Notes: a model not told the origin generated them from the letters alone. Positions 25,740-33,399 are shown, counted from the first letter of the stretch. The stretch: 64,000 nucleotides of DNA from an uncultured Bacilli bacterium (GCA_910587065.1 CAJUMA010000002.1:138547-202546), one strand, 5' to 3'. Made by a program: numbers and translations.

Positions 25740-26312
25740 ATGTCAAAGATTTCCAAGAATATAAAAATGTTAAATATACTATCCTCTGGTAAAGTTTATA
25801 GTTGTAAAACATTATCTGAAATGTTAGAAGTTAGCCCAAGAACTGTTAGACAATATAAAGATGAACTAGAAAAAGAAGGGATATATATTGATAGCGTTAT
25901 GGGTAAAAATGGAGGATACAAACTATATTCTAGAGTTGAAATTCCTTCTATTTTATTTAACGGAAATGATATAAAGAAAATTGAATTAATACTTAATAAG
26001 TTATCTGGCAGTGATAAATTAGAACTAGAAAATATCAAAGAAAAGATTAATACTTATTGTAGATTAGTAAGTGATAAAGATGATTTATGTGTTGAAGATA
26101 AATGGAAGGTAAACACAATACAAGAAGCGATAAATAACAAGAAAAAAATAACAATTGAGTATTTTAGTAAAGGAATTAAGAAGTCAAGAAGTATATTACC
26201 AATTCAAATATATGTCTACGGAAATATTATTATGGTAATAGTTCGTTATTCTGAAGAACCAAATGATATAAGACATCTTAACTTAAAAAGAATAGAAAAT
26301 ATTATTATATAG
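25740..26312 (+). CDS. HTH plus short WYL-like transcription regulator
   Basis: 190 residues. An N-terminal winged helix (KTLSEMLEVSPRTVRQYKDELEK, about residues 20-45) of the HTH_11/DeoR type is followed by a linker and a C-terminal WYL-like part (ITIEYFSKGIKKSRSILPIQIYVYGN...VRYSEEPNDIRHLNLKRIE). WYL regulators sense nucleic acid or nucleotide ligands and are common near defence and mobile genes. This one is shorter than most (about 300). Target genes are unknown. Confidence 0.8.
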   Translation: MSKISKNIKMLNILSSGKVYSCKTLSEMLEVSPRTVRQYKDELEKEGIYIDSVMGKNGGYKLYSRVEIPSILFNGNDIKKIELILNKLSGSDKLELENIKEKINTYCRLVSDKDDLCVEDKWKVNTIQEAINNKKKITIEYFSKGIKKSRSILPIQIYVYGNIIMVIVRYSEEPNDIRHLNLKRIENIII

Positions 26313-26362
26313 CTAAATTACTTCCTATATTAAGGTTTATAATCTATGTAGGAGGTATTTTT

Positions 26363-26713
26363 ATGTTTTATTTAGATCATATTGCTATTACGGTAAAAAA
26401 TTTAGATGAGTCCATTACTTTTTATAAAAAAATTGGCTATAAATTACTAGAAAGGTTTAGTGATGATGGATATAACTGGGCTACATTAAAATTAAATAAT
26501 CATTCATTAGAATTGTTTCAAGTAACAAATGGTAAAAACGATTCATTTGATCATATAGCTTATAGTTATGATAATGATGATGAGGTAAGAGAATTAATTA
26601 AGAAATTAGGAAAAAAGCAGGAAAATCTAGATATATTTTATGGTGATTTAAATAGAAAAAGTTTCTTTATTGAAGATAATAATGGCAAATCAGTTCAATT
26701 AATAAAAAAGTAG
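26363..26713 (+). CDS. VOC-family (glyoxalase-like) protein
   Basis: 116 residues, one VOC domain: YLDHIAITVKNLDESITFYK, then LELFQV, FDHIAYSYDN and FFIEDNNGKSVQLIKK. The metal-site pattern H5-E-H-E can be traced as H (FYLDH), E (LELFQ), H (FDHIA), but the last Glu is replaced by Gln in the final strand. The function, such as lactoylglutathione lyase or a binding protein, is not defined. RBS AGGAGG is strong. A clear terminator lies 34 bases on. Confidence 0.88.
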   Translation: MFYLDHIAITVKNLDESITFYKKIGYKLLERFSDDGYNWATLKLNNHSLELFQVTNGKNDSFDHIAYSYDNDDEVRELIKKLGKKQENLDIFYGDLNRKSFFIEDNNGKSVQLIKK

Positions 26714-26746
26714 TCGAAAAACTTAATAATAAAATAATATAAATTT

Positions 26747-26774
26747 AGGTGGATTAGTATAAAATCCACCTTTT
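26747..26774 (+). terminator. Intrinsic terminator
   Basis: AGGTGGATT (26747-26755) pairs perfectly with AATCCACCT (26763-26771) and continues TTT. Confidence 0.8.
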
Positions 26775-26777
26775 ATG

Positions 26778-26786
26778 TGATATAAT
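26778..26786 (+). promoter_or_regulatory. Extended -10 promoter element (TGATATAAT)
   Basis: TG-A-TATAAT directly after the terminator. About 195 bases with no clear gene follow before the next coding frame. Confidence 0.5.
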
Positions 26787-26981
26787 TTTAATGATTAAAG
26801 CGATAAGTCAGATATAAAAATGTTTATGAGCTTGGGTAAGAAAAATAATAAGTATTTTTGATAGCGTAGTTGGTGTAGTAAGTGTATTTACATAAAGTAG
26901 TGGCTCAAAAAATATTAGTTTGTATAAAATCTAAGATTAAAACAAATGAATCCTGTTATACAACTGAAAAGAGATGATTTA

Positions 26982-27515
26982 ATGAATATAAATAATTATT
27001 TTTTTCATACAATTTTGAAAGATGAAGAAGAAAAACAAATTTATAGAAATTTTGAAAAAATATTACAAGACGGTGAATTAAAATCTCAAAAACTTTTACA
27101 TAAGGAAGATATAAAATTTAATGGTTTAGATTTTATTTCCTTGTCCAGTTATGTTAAACCATCTGAATATAAAGTATTTGTGATGAACGAAGAAAAATAT
27201 AATCCATCCAAATTATCTAATATATTTGTTTCCTATAATGACTATCTAGAGTATTTAAAATTAGATAATCTATTGGAGTAACCATTAACACAAAAAGAAT
27301 TTTTTGTTGAACACAATACGGATAATAAAAGAGATTACTATAATTATCTAGATTCTATTAATAGAACATATCCTGTAGATATTAAATACTTATATGAAGT
27401 TACTAATAATAAAATATATAAAGATATTTTAAATATGATTGAAGATGACATATTATATTGTTATAAATCAGAATATTGTTTTGAAAAATATATTAGAAAT
27501 TCAAAAGGCGTATAA
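26982..27515 (+). pseudogene. Unknown gene interrupted by an in-frame TAA
   Basis: ATG 26982 (MNINNYFFHTILKDEEEKQI) opens a frame of 99 codons that stops at TAA 27279-27281, then continues in exactly the same frame for 77 more codons (PLTQKEFFVEHNTDNKRDYY up to RNSKGV) to TAA 27515. Codon use and amino-acid style are the same on both sides, which suggests one 177-residue ancestor cut by a nonsense change. I do not recognise the family. The N-terminal part (ILQDGELKSQKLL, FNGLDFISLSSYV) has an ADP-ribosyltransferase-like or RES-like feel, but that is a guess. Confidence 0.6.
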
Positions 27516-27545
27516 TTTGTTTAGTACGTAAAATAAGGAGGATAT

Positions 27546-27850
27546 ATGAAAATAAACGAAAAAAAACTATTAGAAAAACTAAATAAAAAATGGAAGGGAA
27601 ATAATTGCCCATATTGTCAAATGGCTGAGTGGTCAGTTGATACTACAATTGTTACTCCTATAGAAGTTGGAGAAAAGAAGGAAATGAAAATAAGCAAAAT
27701 TATTTTAATGATTTATCTTATTATGAAAATGAGGAAAGAATAATAAAAATGATTGAAAATAATAAAGATGAAGAGTTTAAAAAAGAAATGAAAAGAAAAG
27801 TGATTGATGAACATATAAAAAAAGGTAGTGATAATAATGAAAGGCAATAA
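27546..27850 (+). pseudogene. Frameshifted zinc-ribbon-like gene
   Basis: MKINEKKLLEKLNKKWKGNN followed by CPYCQMAEWSVDTTIVTPIE is typical of small zinc-ribbon proteins (CPYC, then W-x-V/I-D, then TPI), but the frame turns to low-quality Lys/Met-rich text and stops at 27743 without the second Cys pair. Another frame (about 27690-27850; NYFNDLSYYENEERIIKMIE, then KKEMKRKVIDEHIKKGSDNN) follows. This looks like a zinc-ribbon head joined by an indel or deletion to an unrelated tail. RBS AAGGAGG before ATG 27546 is intact. Confidence 0.5.
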
Positions 27851-27923
27851 AGCGAAAAACACAACAATCAACTGGGATATCGGGATTTATGTAAAATCAT
27901 AGTTAAAACATTATAAATAAAGG
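27821..27923 (+). repeat. Orphan rbgA start copy A plus element-end sequence (putative att site)
   Basis: AAAGGTAGTGAT, then ATG 27837 and 13 codons reading MKGNKAKNTTINW, then non-homologous codons and TAG. The 20 bases 27855-27874 are identical to copy B at 28563. After TGG the sequence (to ATTATAAATAAAGG at 27923) again resembles the region after copy B. The peptide matches the first residues of RbgA at 32507 (KTSINW before FPGHMAK). See the finding on element insertion at rbgA. Confidence 0.65.
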
Positions 27924-27982
27924 ATTTCTTTAAAATGAGTTTTTACATATTTAGTAAAAATTAAAGAAAAGGAGATGAAAAA

Positions 27983-28525
27983 ATGAACTATGAAATAAAA
28001 AAATTTACTATTACTAAGTATCAAGATATCAAAAAAATATATTTAAATTGTTTTGATAAAGAAAATAGATTTTCCATAATGATTTTATTAGTAAATATAA
28101 TTTTTAAAAGAGCTAATATGTATATGTTATTAATTAAAAATGAAGTTGTGGCATTTATATATTTGATTAATGATAATAGCCAAAAATTTATTTTGTATTT
28201 AGCAGTAAAAGAAAAATATAGAAATAAAGGAGTAGGCACTTATTTATTGAAATGGTATTTAAGTAATAACAAGGATAATGAAATATATTTAAATATAGAT
28301 GAGATAAACGAAAAATATGATGATTGTATAATTAGAAAAAAAAGATTAGATTTTTATATAAAGAATAATTTTTATAATACTAATTATTTAAGTGTGAATG
28401 GGTGCTCTATAGGACACATTTTATCAAATAAACAGGAATTTAATGTTGAAAAATATAAATTATTTGATAAAAAAATATCTAGATGGTTCTTATGTAAAAA
28501 TGATGAAATAAAAAAAGTTATGTAA
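27983..28525 (+). CDS. GNAT-family N-acetyltransferase
   Basis: 180 residues. The acetyl-CoA binding motif is visible as FILYLAVKEKYRNKGVGTYL (V-x-x-x-x-R-x-x-G-x-G). The N-terminus ITKYQDIKKIYLNCF fits the GNAT fold. The C-terminal part (RLDFYIKNNFYNTNYLSVNG) covers the usual last strands. The acceptor is unknown. RBS AAAAGGAGATG precedes ATG. It is the only complete gene between orphan rbgA starts A and B, so it may be cargo of an older, shrunken element. Confidence 0.85.
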   Translation: MNYEIKKFTITKYQDIKKIYLNCFDKENRFSIMILLVNIIFKRANMYMLLIKNEVVAFIYLINDNSQKFILYLAVKEKYRNKGVGTYLLKWYLSNNKDNEIYLNIDEINEKYDDCIIRKKRLDFYIKNNFYNTNYLSVNGCSIGHILSNKQEFNVEKYKLFDKKISRWFLCKNDEIKKVM

Positions 28526-28530
28526 TAAAT

Positions 28531-28630
28531 AAAGGAAGTGATATAAATGGACAATAATCGACAAAACACAACAATCAACTGGTTGATTACAATTTAATTA
28601 AGAACACTCTTAAACTATTATAAATAAAGG
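28531..28630 (+). repeat. Orphan rbgA start copy B plus element-end sequence (putative attL)
   Basis: AAAGGAAGTGATATAA, ATG 28547, then MDNNRQNTTINW and LITI with TAA. Bases 28563-28582 equal 27855-27874. The sequence after TGG ends ATTATAAATAAAGG like copy A. It begins the stretch that carries the BRO-like gene, the split nuclease-like gene and the serine recombinase, which ends at the live rbgA start. Confidence 0.7.
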
Positions 28631-28679
28631 GAAATTATCTAATTTATATCTTGCATATTTTCATTAAAAAAGGGCTAAA

Positions 28680-28718
28680 AACACTAAAAATTCTTAAAAA
28701 TATAGTAATTTTAGTGTT
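28680..28718. repeat. Inverted repeat near the element left end
   Basis: AACACTAAAA (28680-28689) and TTTTAGTGTT (28709-28718) are perfect complements with a 19-base gap, about 60 bases before the BRO-like gene. It could be an operator or a weak terminator. Confidence 0.4.
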
Positions 28719-28781
28719 ATTTATAATAAGAATCAATAAGGTGATTACGACATTTAAGAACATAAGAAAGAAGGTGTTAAT

Positions 28782-29642
28782 TTGAATAATAAGTTAGAGA
28801 CGATATCAAATATATTTGAAGATATGGAAATAAGAAGTATATGGGATAGTGATAAGGAAGAATACTTTTTTAGTGTGGTTGATGTTATTGTTGCTTTAAC
28901 TAAATCAGATAGACCACGTAAATATTGGAACGATTTAAAGAAAAAATTAGAAAATGAGGGAAGTGAGTTGTCCGAAAGAATCGGACAACTGAAATTAAAA
29001 TCAAAAGATGGTAAATTTTATAGTCAAGATGTGCTTGATACGAAAGGAATTCTAAGACTTATCGAATCAGTTCCAAGTCCAAAGGCAGAACCTTTTAAAT
29101 TATGGCTAGCAAATCTTGGTAGTGAGAGAATTGATGAAGTATTTGATCCTGAAATTGCTATAAATCGTGCAGTTAATTATTATCGTAGTAAAGGATATTC
29201 TGATGAATGGATTAAGGCTAGATTAACAGGAATTGTAGATAGATTTAAACTTACAGATATTTGGAAAGAAAGAGGCATAACCAAACCAATGGAATATGCC
29301 TTGCTTACAAACGAAATTTATAAAGGTTGGTCTGGAATGAAAGCAAGTGAATATAAAGAATTTAAAGGACTTAGAAAAGAATCTTTAAGAGATAATATGA
29401 CAGATATAGAAGTAGCACTTACAAATATAGGAGAGATTGCAACACGAGATATCGCAAGAGAAGAACATCCACAAGGCTTAAAAGAAAATTTGAATGTTGT
29501 CAAACGAGGTGGAGGAGTTGCTAAAGGTGCTAGAGATTTATATGAAAAGGAAACAAAAAAATCTGCTATTTCTAAAGACAATGCACTCAATTATCAATAT
29601 GTTGATGAACAACAAAAAATAGAGAGTAAAGTTAATGAGTAA
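28782..29642 (+). CDS. BRO-N / DinD-like phage-type protein, TTG start
   Basis: 286 residues. The N-terminal BRO domain is clear: IRSIWDSDKEEYFFSVVDVI, RPRKYWNDLKKKL, SELSERIGQLKLKSKDGKFY, and GILRLIESVPSPKAEPFKLW. The C-terminal part (SDEWIKARLTGIVDRFKLTD...WSGMKASEYKEFKGLRKESL) matches the DinD-like extension found in phage antirepressors and DNA-damage-induced proteins. TTG 28782 is the likely start, with AAGAAGGTG 9 bases upstream. It overlaps the next gene by 8 bases. Expected role: DNA-binding regulator or anti-repressor of the element. Confidence 0.88.
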   Translation: MNNKLETISNIFEDMEIRSIWDSDKEEYFFSVVDVIVALTKSDRPRKYWNDLKKKLENEGSELSERIGQLKLKSKDGKFYSQDVLDTKGILRLIESVPSPKAEPFKLWLANLGSERIDEVFDPEIAINRAVNYYRSKGYSDEWIKARLTGIVDRFKLTDIWKERGITKPMEYALLTNEIYKGWSGMKASEYKEFKGLRKESLRDNMTDIEVALTNIGEIATRDIAREEHPQGLKENLNVVKRGGGVAKGARDLYEKETKKSAISKDNALNYQYVDEQQKIESKVNE

Positions 29643-30789
29643 ATATAGAAAACAAAAATTGAAATTAAAAAGTGTAGCTCATAGTGATGGTTATGTAAAT
29701 TATTATGATAGTGTACTTACTCAGTTAGGACTATCACCATTCTTTATACGATATAATAATTATTGTCATTTTGGGACTATAGATTTAGAAAGTCAAACTA
29801 TAATTTATGATAAGTTTAGCTTCATAACCAAAGAGTTTGAAGAATTTTTAGATTATCTATATAAAAAATATAGTGTATCGACTTTAGTTTTAGAATTTGG
29901 AGTAGTTTATTCTAAATTACAGGAGATACATTTAAAAAATGATGAAATATTGGGAGAATATATATTTGCTGACAATATTTTAGATGTATCATATCCAGCG
30001 AAGGCCGCAGATATTATGGCTCGTAAAATAAAAAATATAACAGAATTAGTTATTTTGAAAGATAATCGTAAATTTGATTTTGGTCTTTCCAATAAAGATT
30101 ATAAAAAAATGATTATATTATTATATTATTATTCTATATTTATTTTTTATAATTCTAAATCTAAGTTATCTGGTGAATGTATTGATTCACCAACTGAATT
30201 TCGAATTTTTCCATCATCTATTGAACCTATAGCAACTATAATTTTAGAACAGGATAATAGTAGTAATGAAAATCTATTATATTTCAATTATAATCCGAAT
30301 TTTGATTGTATTGATTCTAATTTCAATGAAATATTTTTAAATGAAAAAGGTATTAAATGTAGCGATTATGTTAAGTTACTAGATGATTTGTCAGCTTCAT
30401 TAAAGAAAAAAGATATGTTAAATGGAAGATTAAAAAAAGATGTATTATTTGATATCCTTAGAAGAGATTATCCATATACTGATATAGAAAAATTTCAAAA
30501 AGAATGTATATTGAGTAATAGTTCTTTTGAAAGTAATGAAAATGAATTATATAAAAACAATTGTAAATATAGATTAGATACGACACCAATTATTTCAATA
30601 GATGACAACCATTTACTATTAAATTATGGCTTTATTTGGAATTGTTCTAACTTTTGGAAAAATGTTTATTCTATTGGATTAACACCATATGTTACTAAAG
30701 AAGATGATTCTCTTTTAAAATCAGTTGATAAAATTGTTGAAAAAATATCAATTGCCTTTCAAAAAGACATTGTAAAATTACTAAAGTAG
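29635..30789 (+). CDS. Unknown protein, N-terminal part of a TAG-interrupted frame
   Basis: 384 residues, not recognised. It has a basic start (MSKYRKQKLKLKSVAHSDG), then mixed alpha/beta sequence without signal peptide or membrane helix. Toward the end RLDTTPIISIDDNHLLLNYG and NCSNFWKNVYSIGLTPYV look like a strand-rich linker before a C-terminal domain. It stops at TAG 30787-30789, and the next ATG is the following codon in the same frame. The ancestral protein was probably about 523 residues with the C-terminal nuclease-like domain encoded at 30790-31209. It overlaps the BRO-like gene by 8 bases. Defence function is only a guess from location. Confidence 0.6.
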   Translation: MSKYRKQKLKLKSVAHSDGYVNYYDSVLTQLGLSPFFIRYNNYCHFGTIDLESQTIIYDKFSFITKEFEEFLDYLYKKYSVSTLVLEFGVVYSKLQEIHLKNDEILGEYIFADNILDVSYPAKAADIMARKIKNITELVILKDNRKFDFGLSNKDYKKMIILLYYYSIFIFYNSKSKLSGECIDSPTEFRIFPSSIEPIATIILEQDNSSNENLLYFNYNPNFDCIDSNFNEIFLNEKGIKCSDYVKLLDDLSASLKKKDMLNGRLKKDVLFDILRRDYPYTDIEKFQKECILSNSSFESNENELYKNNCKYRLDTTPIISIDDNHLLLNYGFIWNCSNFWKNVYSIGLTPYVTKEDDSLLKSVDKIVEKISIAFQKDIVKLLK

Positions 30790-31209
30790 ATGAATATTCA
30801 GTTTATTATATATGAAAATAAACATACTAATGATATTTTCAAAAAAGTTATTCTTTCAGAAAATGAGTGGGATATAATTGCTATTGATCATTGCCAAAAA
30901 ATAATTTTTAGCATCGAAAGTAAGTTTTTTACAACATCAATGACAGAATCAGGTCTAGCAAATGATTTAAAAAAAATGATTAAGGATAATAAAAATAGTT
31001 ATAAGAATAAATTTGAAAAAAGGATAAGAATGGTTGAAGATAATTTGGAAGAATTCTATACTTTTTGCGAAAGCAATAGCGAATACGTTATAGAAAATAT
31101 TATGGTTACTTCTAAAGTAATAGATTTGAATATAGTTTCTGAAAGTAGAAGGTTTAAAATTGTTCATTTTGATGGATTAAAAAAATTTTTAAGTAATTAT
31201 TATAATTAA
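30790..31209 (+). CDS. PD-(D/E)xK-like nuclease domain, in frame after TAG
   Basis: 139 residues. The stretch NEWDIIAIDHCQKIIFSIESKFF fits the E-x-D...(I/V)-E-x-K pattern of PD-(D/E)xK nucleases such as NERD or Mrr-like domains: Asp in EWDIIAID, then E-S-K about 13 residues on. The remaining helices and the strand IENIMVTSKVIDLNI suit that fold. ATG 30790 directly follows the TAG of the upstream frame, with no RBS before it. It may be made by reinitiation or readthrough, or not at all. It is followed by the recombinase gene. Confidence 0.55.
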   Translation: MNIQFIIYENKHTNDIFKKVILSENEWDIIAIDHCQKIIFSIESKFFTTSMTESGLANDLKKMIKDNKNSYKNKFEKRIRMVEDNLEEFYTFCESNSEYVIENIMVTSKVIDLNIVSESRRFKIVHFDGLKKFLSNYYN

Positions 31210-31238
31210 AGAAAAAACGTAACAGGAGCTGGTGCATT

Positions 31239-32453
31239 ATGATGAAATATAAAGTGGCTGCTTATGTAAGACTATCAAAAGATGATAAGTATACTGAATC
31301 TAATAGTATAAATAATCAAAAGAATGTAATTAAAGAGTATATAAATAATAATAGTGATTTAGATTTGGTTGATTATTACGTTGATAACGGATATTCTGGT
31401 ACTAACTTTAATAGGCCATCATTTGCTACTATGTGTTTGGATATTGTAAAGAAGAAAATTAATTGTGTCATTGTTAAAGATATGTCACGATTCGGAAGGG
31501 ATTATGGGTGGATTAAAGTATATTTAGGAGAGACTTTTCCAGAACATAATATAAGATTTATTTCTATAAGTGATAATTTAGATAGTATAAAAAATGAAAA
31601 TTATACTGATAGTTTAGAATTTGCCTTATTAAATATAGCTTATGAACATTATACAATTGATATTTCTGAAAAGGTTTCTGCAGTAAAACATATGCAACAA
31701 AATAAAGGGGACTTTATAGGAGTATCAGCTCCATACGGTTATTTAAAAGATCCAAATGATTGCCATAAATTTATTATTGATGATTATGCAGCTAATATAG
31801 TAAAAGAAATTTTTTATATGATATTGGAAGGTAAGAGTAAAAAAGAAATTACCAATATTTTAAATAAAGAAAATGTGCTGACTCCATCAAAATATAAAAG
31901 TGAAGTTACTAAAGTAACAAGTGAAAAAACGATTCAATCAAATAGTTGGAACAATCATATGGTAAATGAAATATTAAAGAATGAAACTTATATTGGAACA
32001 CTTATTCAAGGTAAAAGTCGTAAACAAAGTAGAAAAACAAAAAAAATGATAAAAACAGATCAAATAGATTGGAAAATATGTGAAAATCATCATAATCCAA
32101 TAGTTGATAAAGAGACATTTGAAATGGTTCAAAAAATATTAAAATTTTCTCAAATAATACAAGAGGAAAACGAATTGTTAATTTCAAAATTAGTATGTGG
32201 AGAATGTAGTAGTGATTGTTATAGAAGAAAAGCAAAGGGAATTCTTTATTATTGGTGTAAATCGTCTTTTCGAAAGATTGGATGCAATTTAAAAGCAGTT
32301 AGAAAAGATGCATTAGAAAATATGATTTTAAGAGATATTAATAGTAACCAGAAAAAAGATTTTAAGATTCTTACAAAAGATATAATCAACAAATATGTAG
32401 ATAAAATTGAACTATATAATAATGGTAAGATCGCTGTGACCTATAAAAAATAA
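31239..32453 (+). CDS. Large serine recombinase (resolvase/integrase family)
   Basis: 404 residues. The N-terminal resolvase domain has the catalytic Ser in AAYVRLSKDD, the arginine-rich VKDMSRFGRDY motif and the conserved LDSIKNENY region (about residues 1-150). A recombinase domain follows (GVSAPYGYLKDPND, then NNHMVNEILKNETYIGTLIQGK). Next comes a zinc ribbon (CGECSSDC...CKSSFRKIGC), and a short C-terminal part ends VDKIELYNNGKIAVTYK. It is smaller than many Tn-type enzymes (500 or more residues). It lies at the element's right end, 54 bases before rbgA, as expected for an integrase gene next to its att site. Confidence 0.92.
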   Translation: MMKYKVAAYVRLSKDDKYTESNSINNQKNVIKEYINNNSDLDLVDYYVDNGYSGTNFNRPSFATMCLDIVKKKINCVIVKDMSRFGRDYGWIKVYLGETFPEHNIRFISISDNLDSIKNENYTDSLEFALLNIAYEHYTIDISEKVSAVKHMQQNKGDFIGVSAPYGYLKDPNDCHKFIIDDYAANIVKEIFYMILEGKSKKEITNILNKENVLTPSKYKSEVTKVTSEKTIQSNSWNNHMVNEILKNETYIGTLIQGKSRKQSRKTKKMIKTDQIDWKICENHHNPIVDKETFEMVQKILKFSQIIQEENELLISKLVCGECSSDCYRRKAKGILYYWCKSSFRKIGCNLKAVRKDALENMILRDINSNQKKDFKILTKDIINKYVDKIELYNNGKIAVTYKK

Positions 32454-32462
32454 GCGTAAATG

Positions 32463-32471
32463 TGTTATACT
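32463..32471 (+). promoter_or_regulatory. rbgA promoter, extended -10 (TGTTATACT)
   Basis: TG-T-TATACT 35 bases before rbgA ATG and just after the recombinase stop. It lies on the element side of the proposed crossover, so rbgA would be driven by element DNA. Confidence 0.5.
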
Positions 32472-32490
32472 TGTATAGATGAATTTCAAA

Positions 32491-32551
32491 AAAGGAGTGA
32501 TTTGAAATGAAAAATGAAGAAAAAAGTTTCCAAAAAACGAGTATCAATTGG
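32491..32551 (+). repeat. Live rbgA start region, copy C (putative attR)
   Basis: AAAGGAGTGATTTGAA, ATG 32507, codons reading MKNEEKSFQKTSINW. The arrangement of RBS, AGTGAT, ATG and a hydrophilic stretch leading to T-x-I-N-W is the same as in copies A and B, but the codons differ (ACGAGTATCAATTGG against ACAACAATCAACTGG). Confidence 0.6.
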
Positions 32552-33382
32552 TTTCCAGGTCATATGGCCAAAACAAAAAAACAAATAAATGAACTATTAC
32601 CTTTAATAGATATTGTTTATGAACTAGTTGATGCTAGAATACCGTTTTCAAGTAGAATAAGTGACATTGATAATGTTATTAAAAATAAACCACGAATAAT
32701 GATAATGACAAAATCAGATCTTTGTGATTTAGAAGAAACAAAGAAGTGGGTAAAAAAGTACGAAAGTATGGGAATAAAGGTAGTCTTAACTAATTTACAA
32801 GGAGACTTTGATTATAAACCAATTTTAAATGCAACTAATGAAATAAGTGATATCATTAACAGTAAAAGAAAAGAAAAAGGTTTAAAGCCAAAAGAGTTAA
32901 AAGCATTAGTTGTTGGAATACCTAATGTAGGTAAATCAACATTCATAAATAGACTGGCTGGTAAAAAAGTTGCAAATGTCGGAAATCGTCCTGGCGTAAC
33001 AACAAATTTAGTATGGCTAAAAACAAAACTAAATATTTTACTTTTAGATACTCCAGGTATTCTTTGGCCAAAGTTCGAAAATAACGAAATTGCCCTTAAT
33101 CTAGCATCTTTTCAAGCAATAAGAAGTGAAATATTAAATGTTGATGAAGTTGCAGTTCATATACTAAATAAACTTTCATCTCTTTATCCAACTATCTTAA
33201 AAGAAAGATATAATATAGAAAGTTTTGACAATGAAGAGATAGTTGAAACATATGATAAGATAGGTAAAAGAATTGGAGCAATAATTAAGGGCGGAGAAGT
33301 AGACTATGATCGTGTCAGTAACGCCATTTTAAATGATATTAAAAATGAGATTGTAAAAAATGTAACATTCGATAGATGTTAA
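32507..33382 (+). CDS. rbgA: Ribosome biogenesis GTPase RbgA (YlqF)
   Basis: RbgA is a circularly permuted GTPase needed for late 50S assembly. The 291-residue protein has INWFPGHMAK at the N-terminus, the G4 motif TKSD (about residue 69), G5, then G1 GIPNVGKSTF (about residues 139-148), G2 RPGVT and G3 DTPG. The C-terminal ANTAR-like helical part ends the protein. The first 14 codons, RBS and promoter may derive from the adjacent mobile element. rnhB follows, with its RBS inside the short gap, as in other Bacillota. Confidence 0.96.
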   Translation: MKNEEKSFQKTSINWFPGHMAKTKKQINELLPLIDIVYELVDARIPFSSRISDIDNVIKNKPRIMIMTKSDLCDLEETKKWVKKYESMGIKVVLTNLQGDFDYKPILNATNEISDIINSKRKEKGLKPKELKALVVGIPNVGKSTFINRLAGKKVANVGNRPGVTTNLVWLKTKLNILLLDTPGILWPKFENNEIALNLASFQAIRSEILNVDEVAVHILNKLSSLYPTILKERYNIESFDNEEIVETYDKIGKRIGAIIKGGEVDYDRVSNAILNDIKNEIVKNVTFDRC

Positions 33383-33399
33383 AAAAAGGAAGTAAAATT

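Larger units (their letters stand above)
28563..32551 (+). mobile_element. Putative serine-recombinase integrative element inserted in the rbgA 5' end
   Basis: About 4 kb bounded by the orphan rbgA start B and the live rbgA start. Contents: BRO-like gene, a two-part unknown/nuclease-like gene, then the large serine recombinase ending 54 bases before rbgA. The element's right end would supply the promoter (TGTTATACT at 32463-32471), RBS and first codons of rbgA. The boundaries are approximate, since the crossover core can lie anywhere within the shared ATCAA-TGG part. Confidence 0.6.

Noticed and set aside
30780..30800. TAG recoding (pyrrolysine or suppressor) to explain the split nuclease-like frame
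   Set aside because: TAG is used as an ordinary stop elsewhere (for example at the end of asnS), and no recoding element was seen. Nonsense mutation or reinitiation is simpler.
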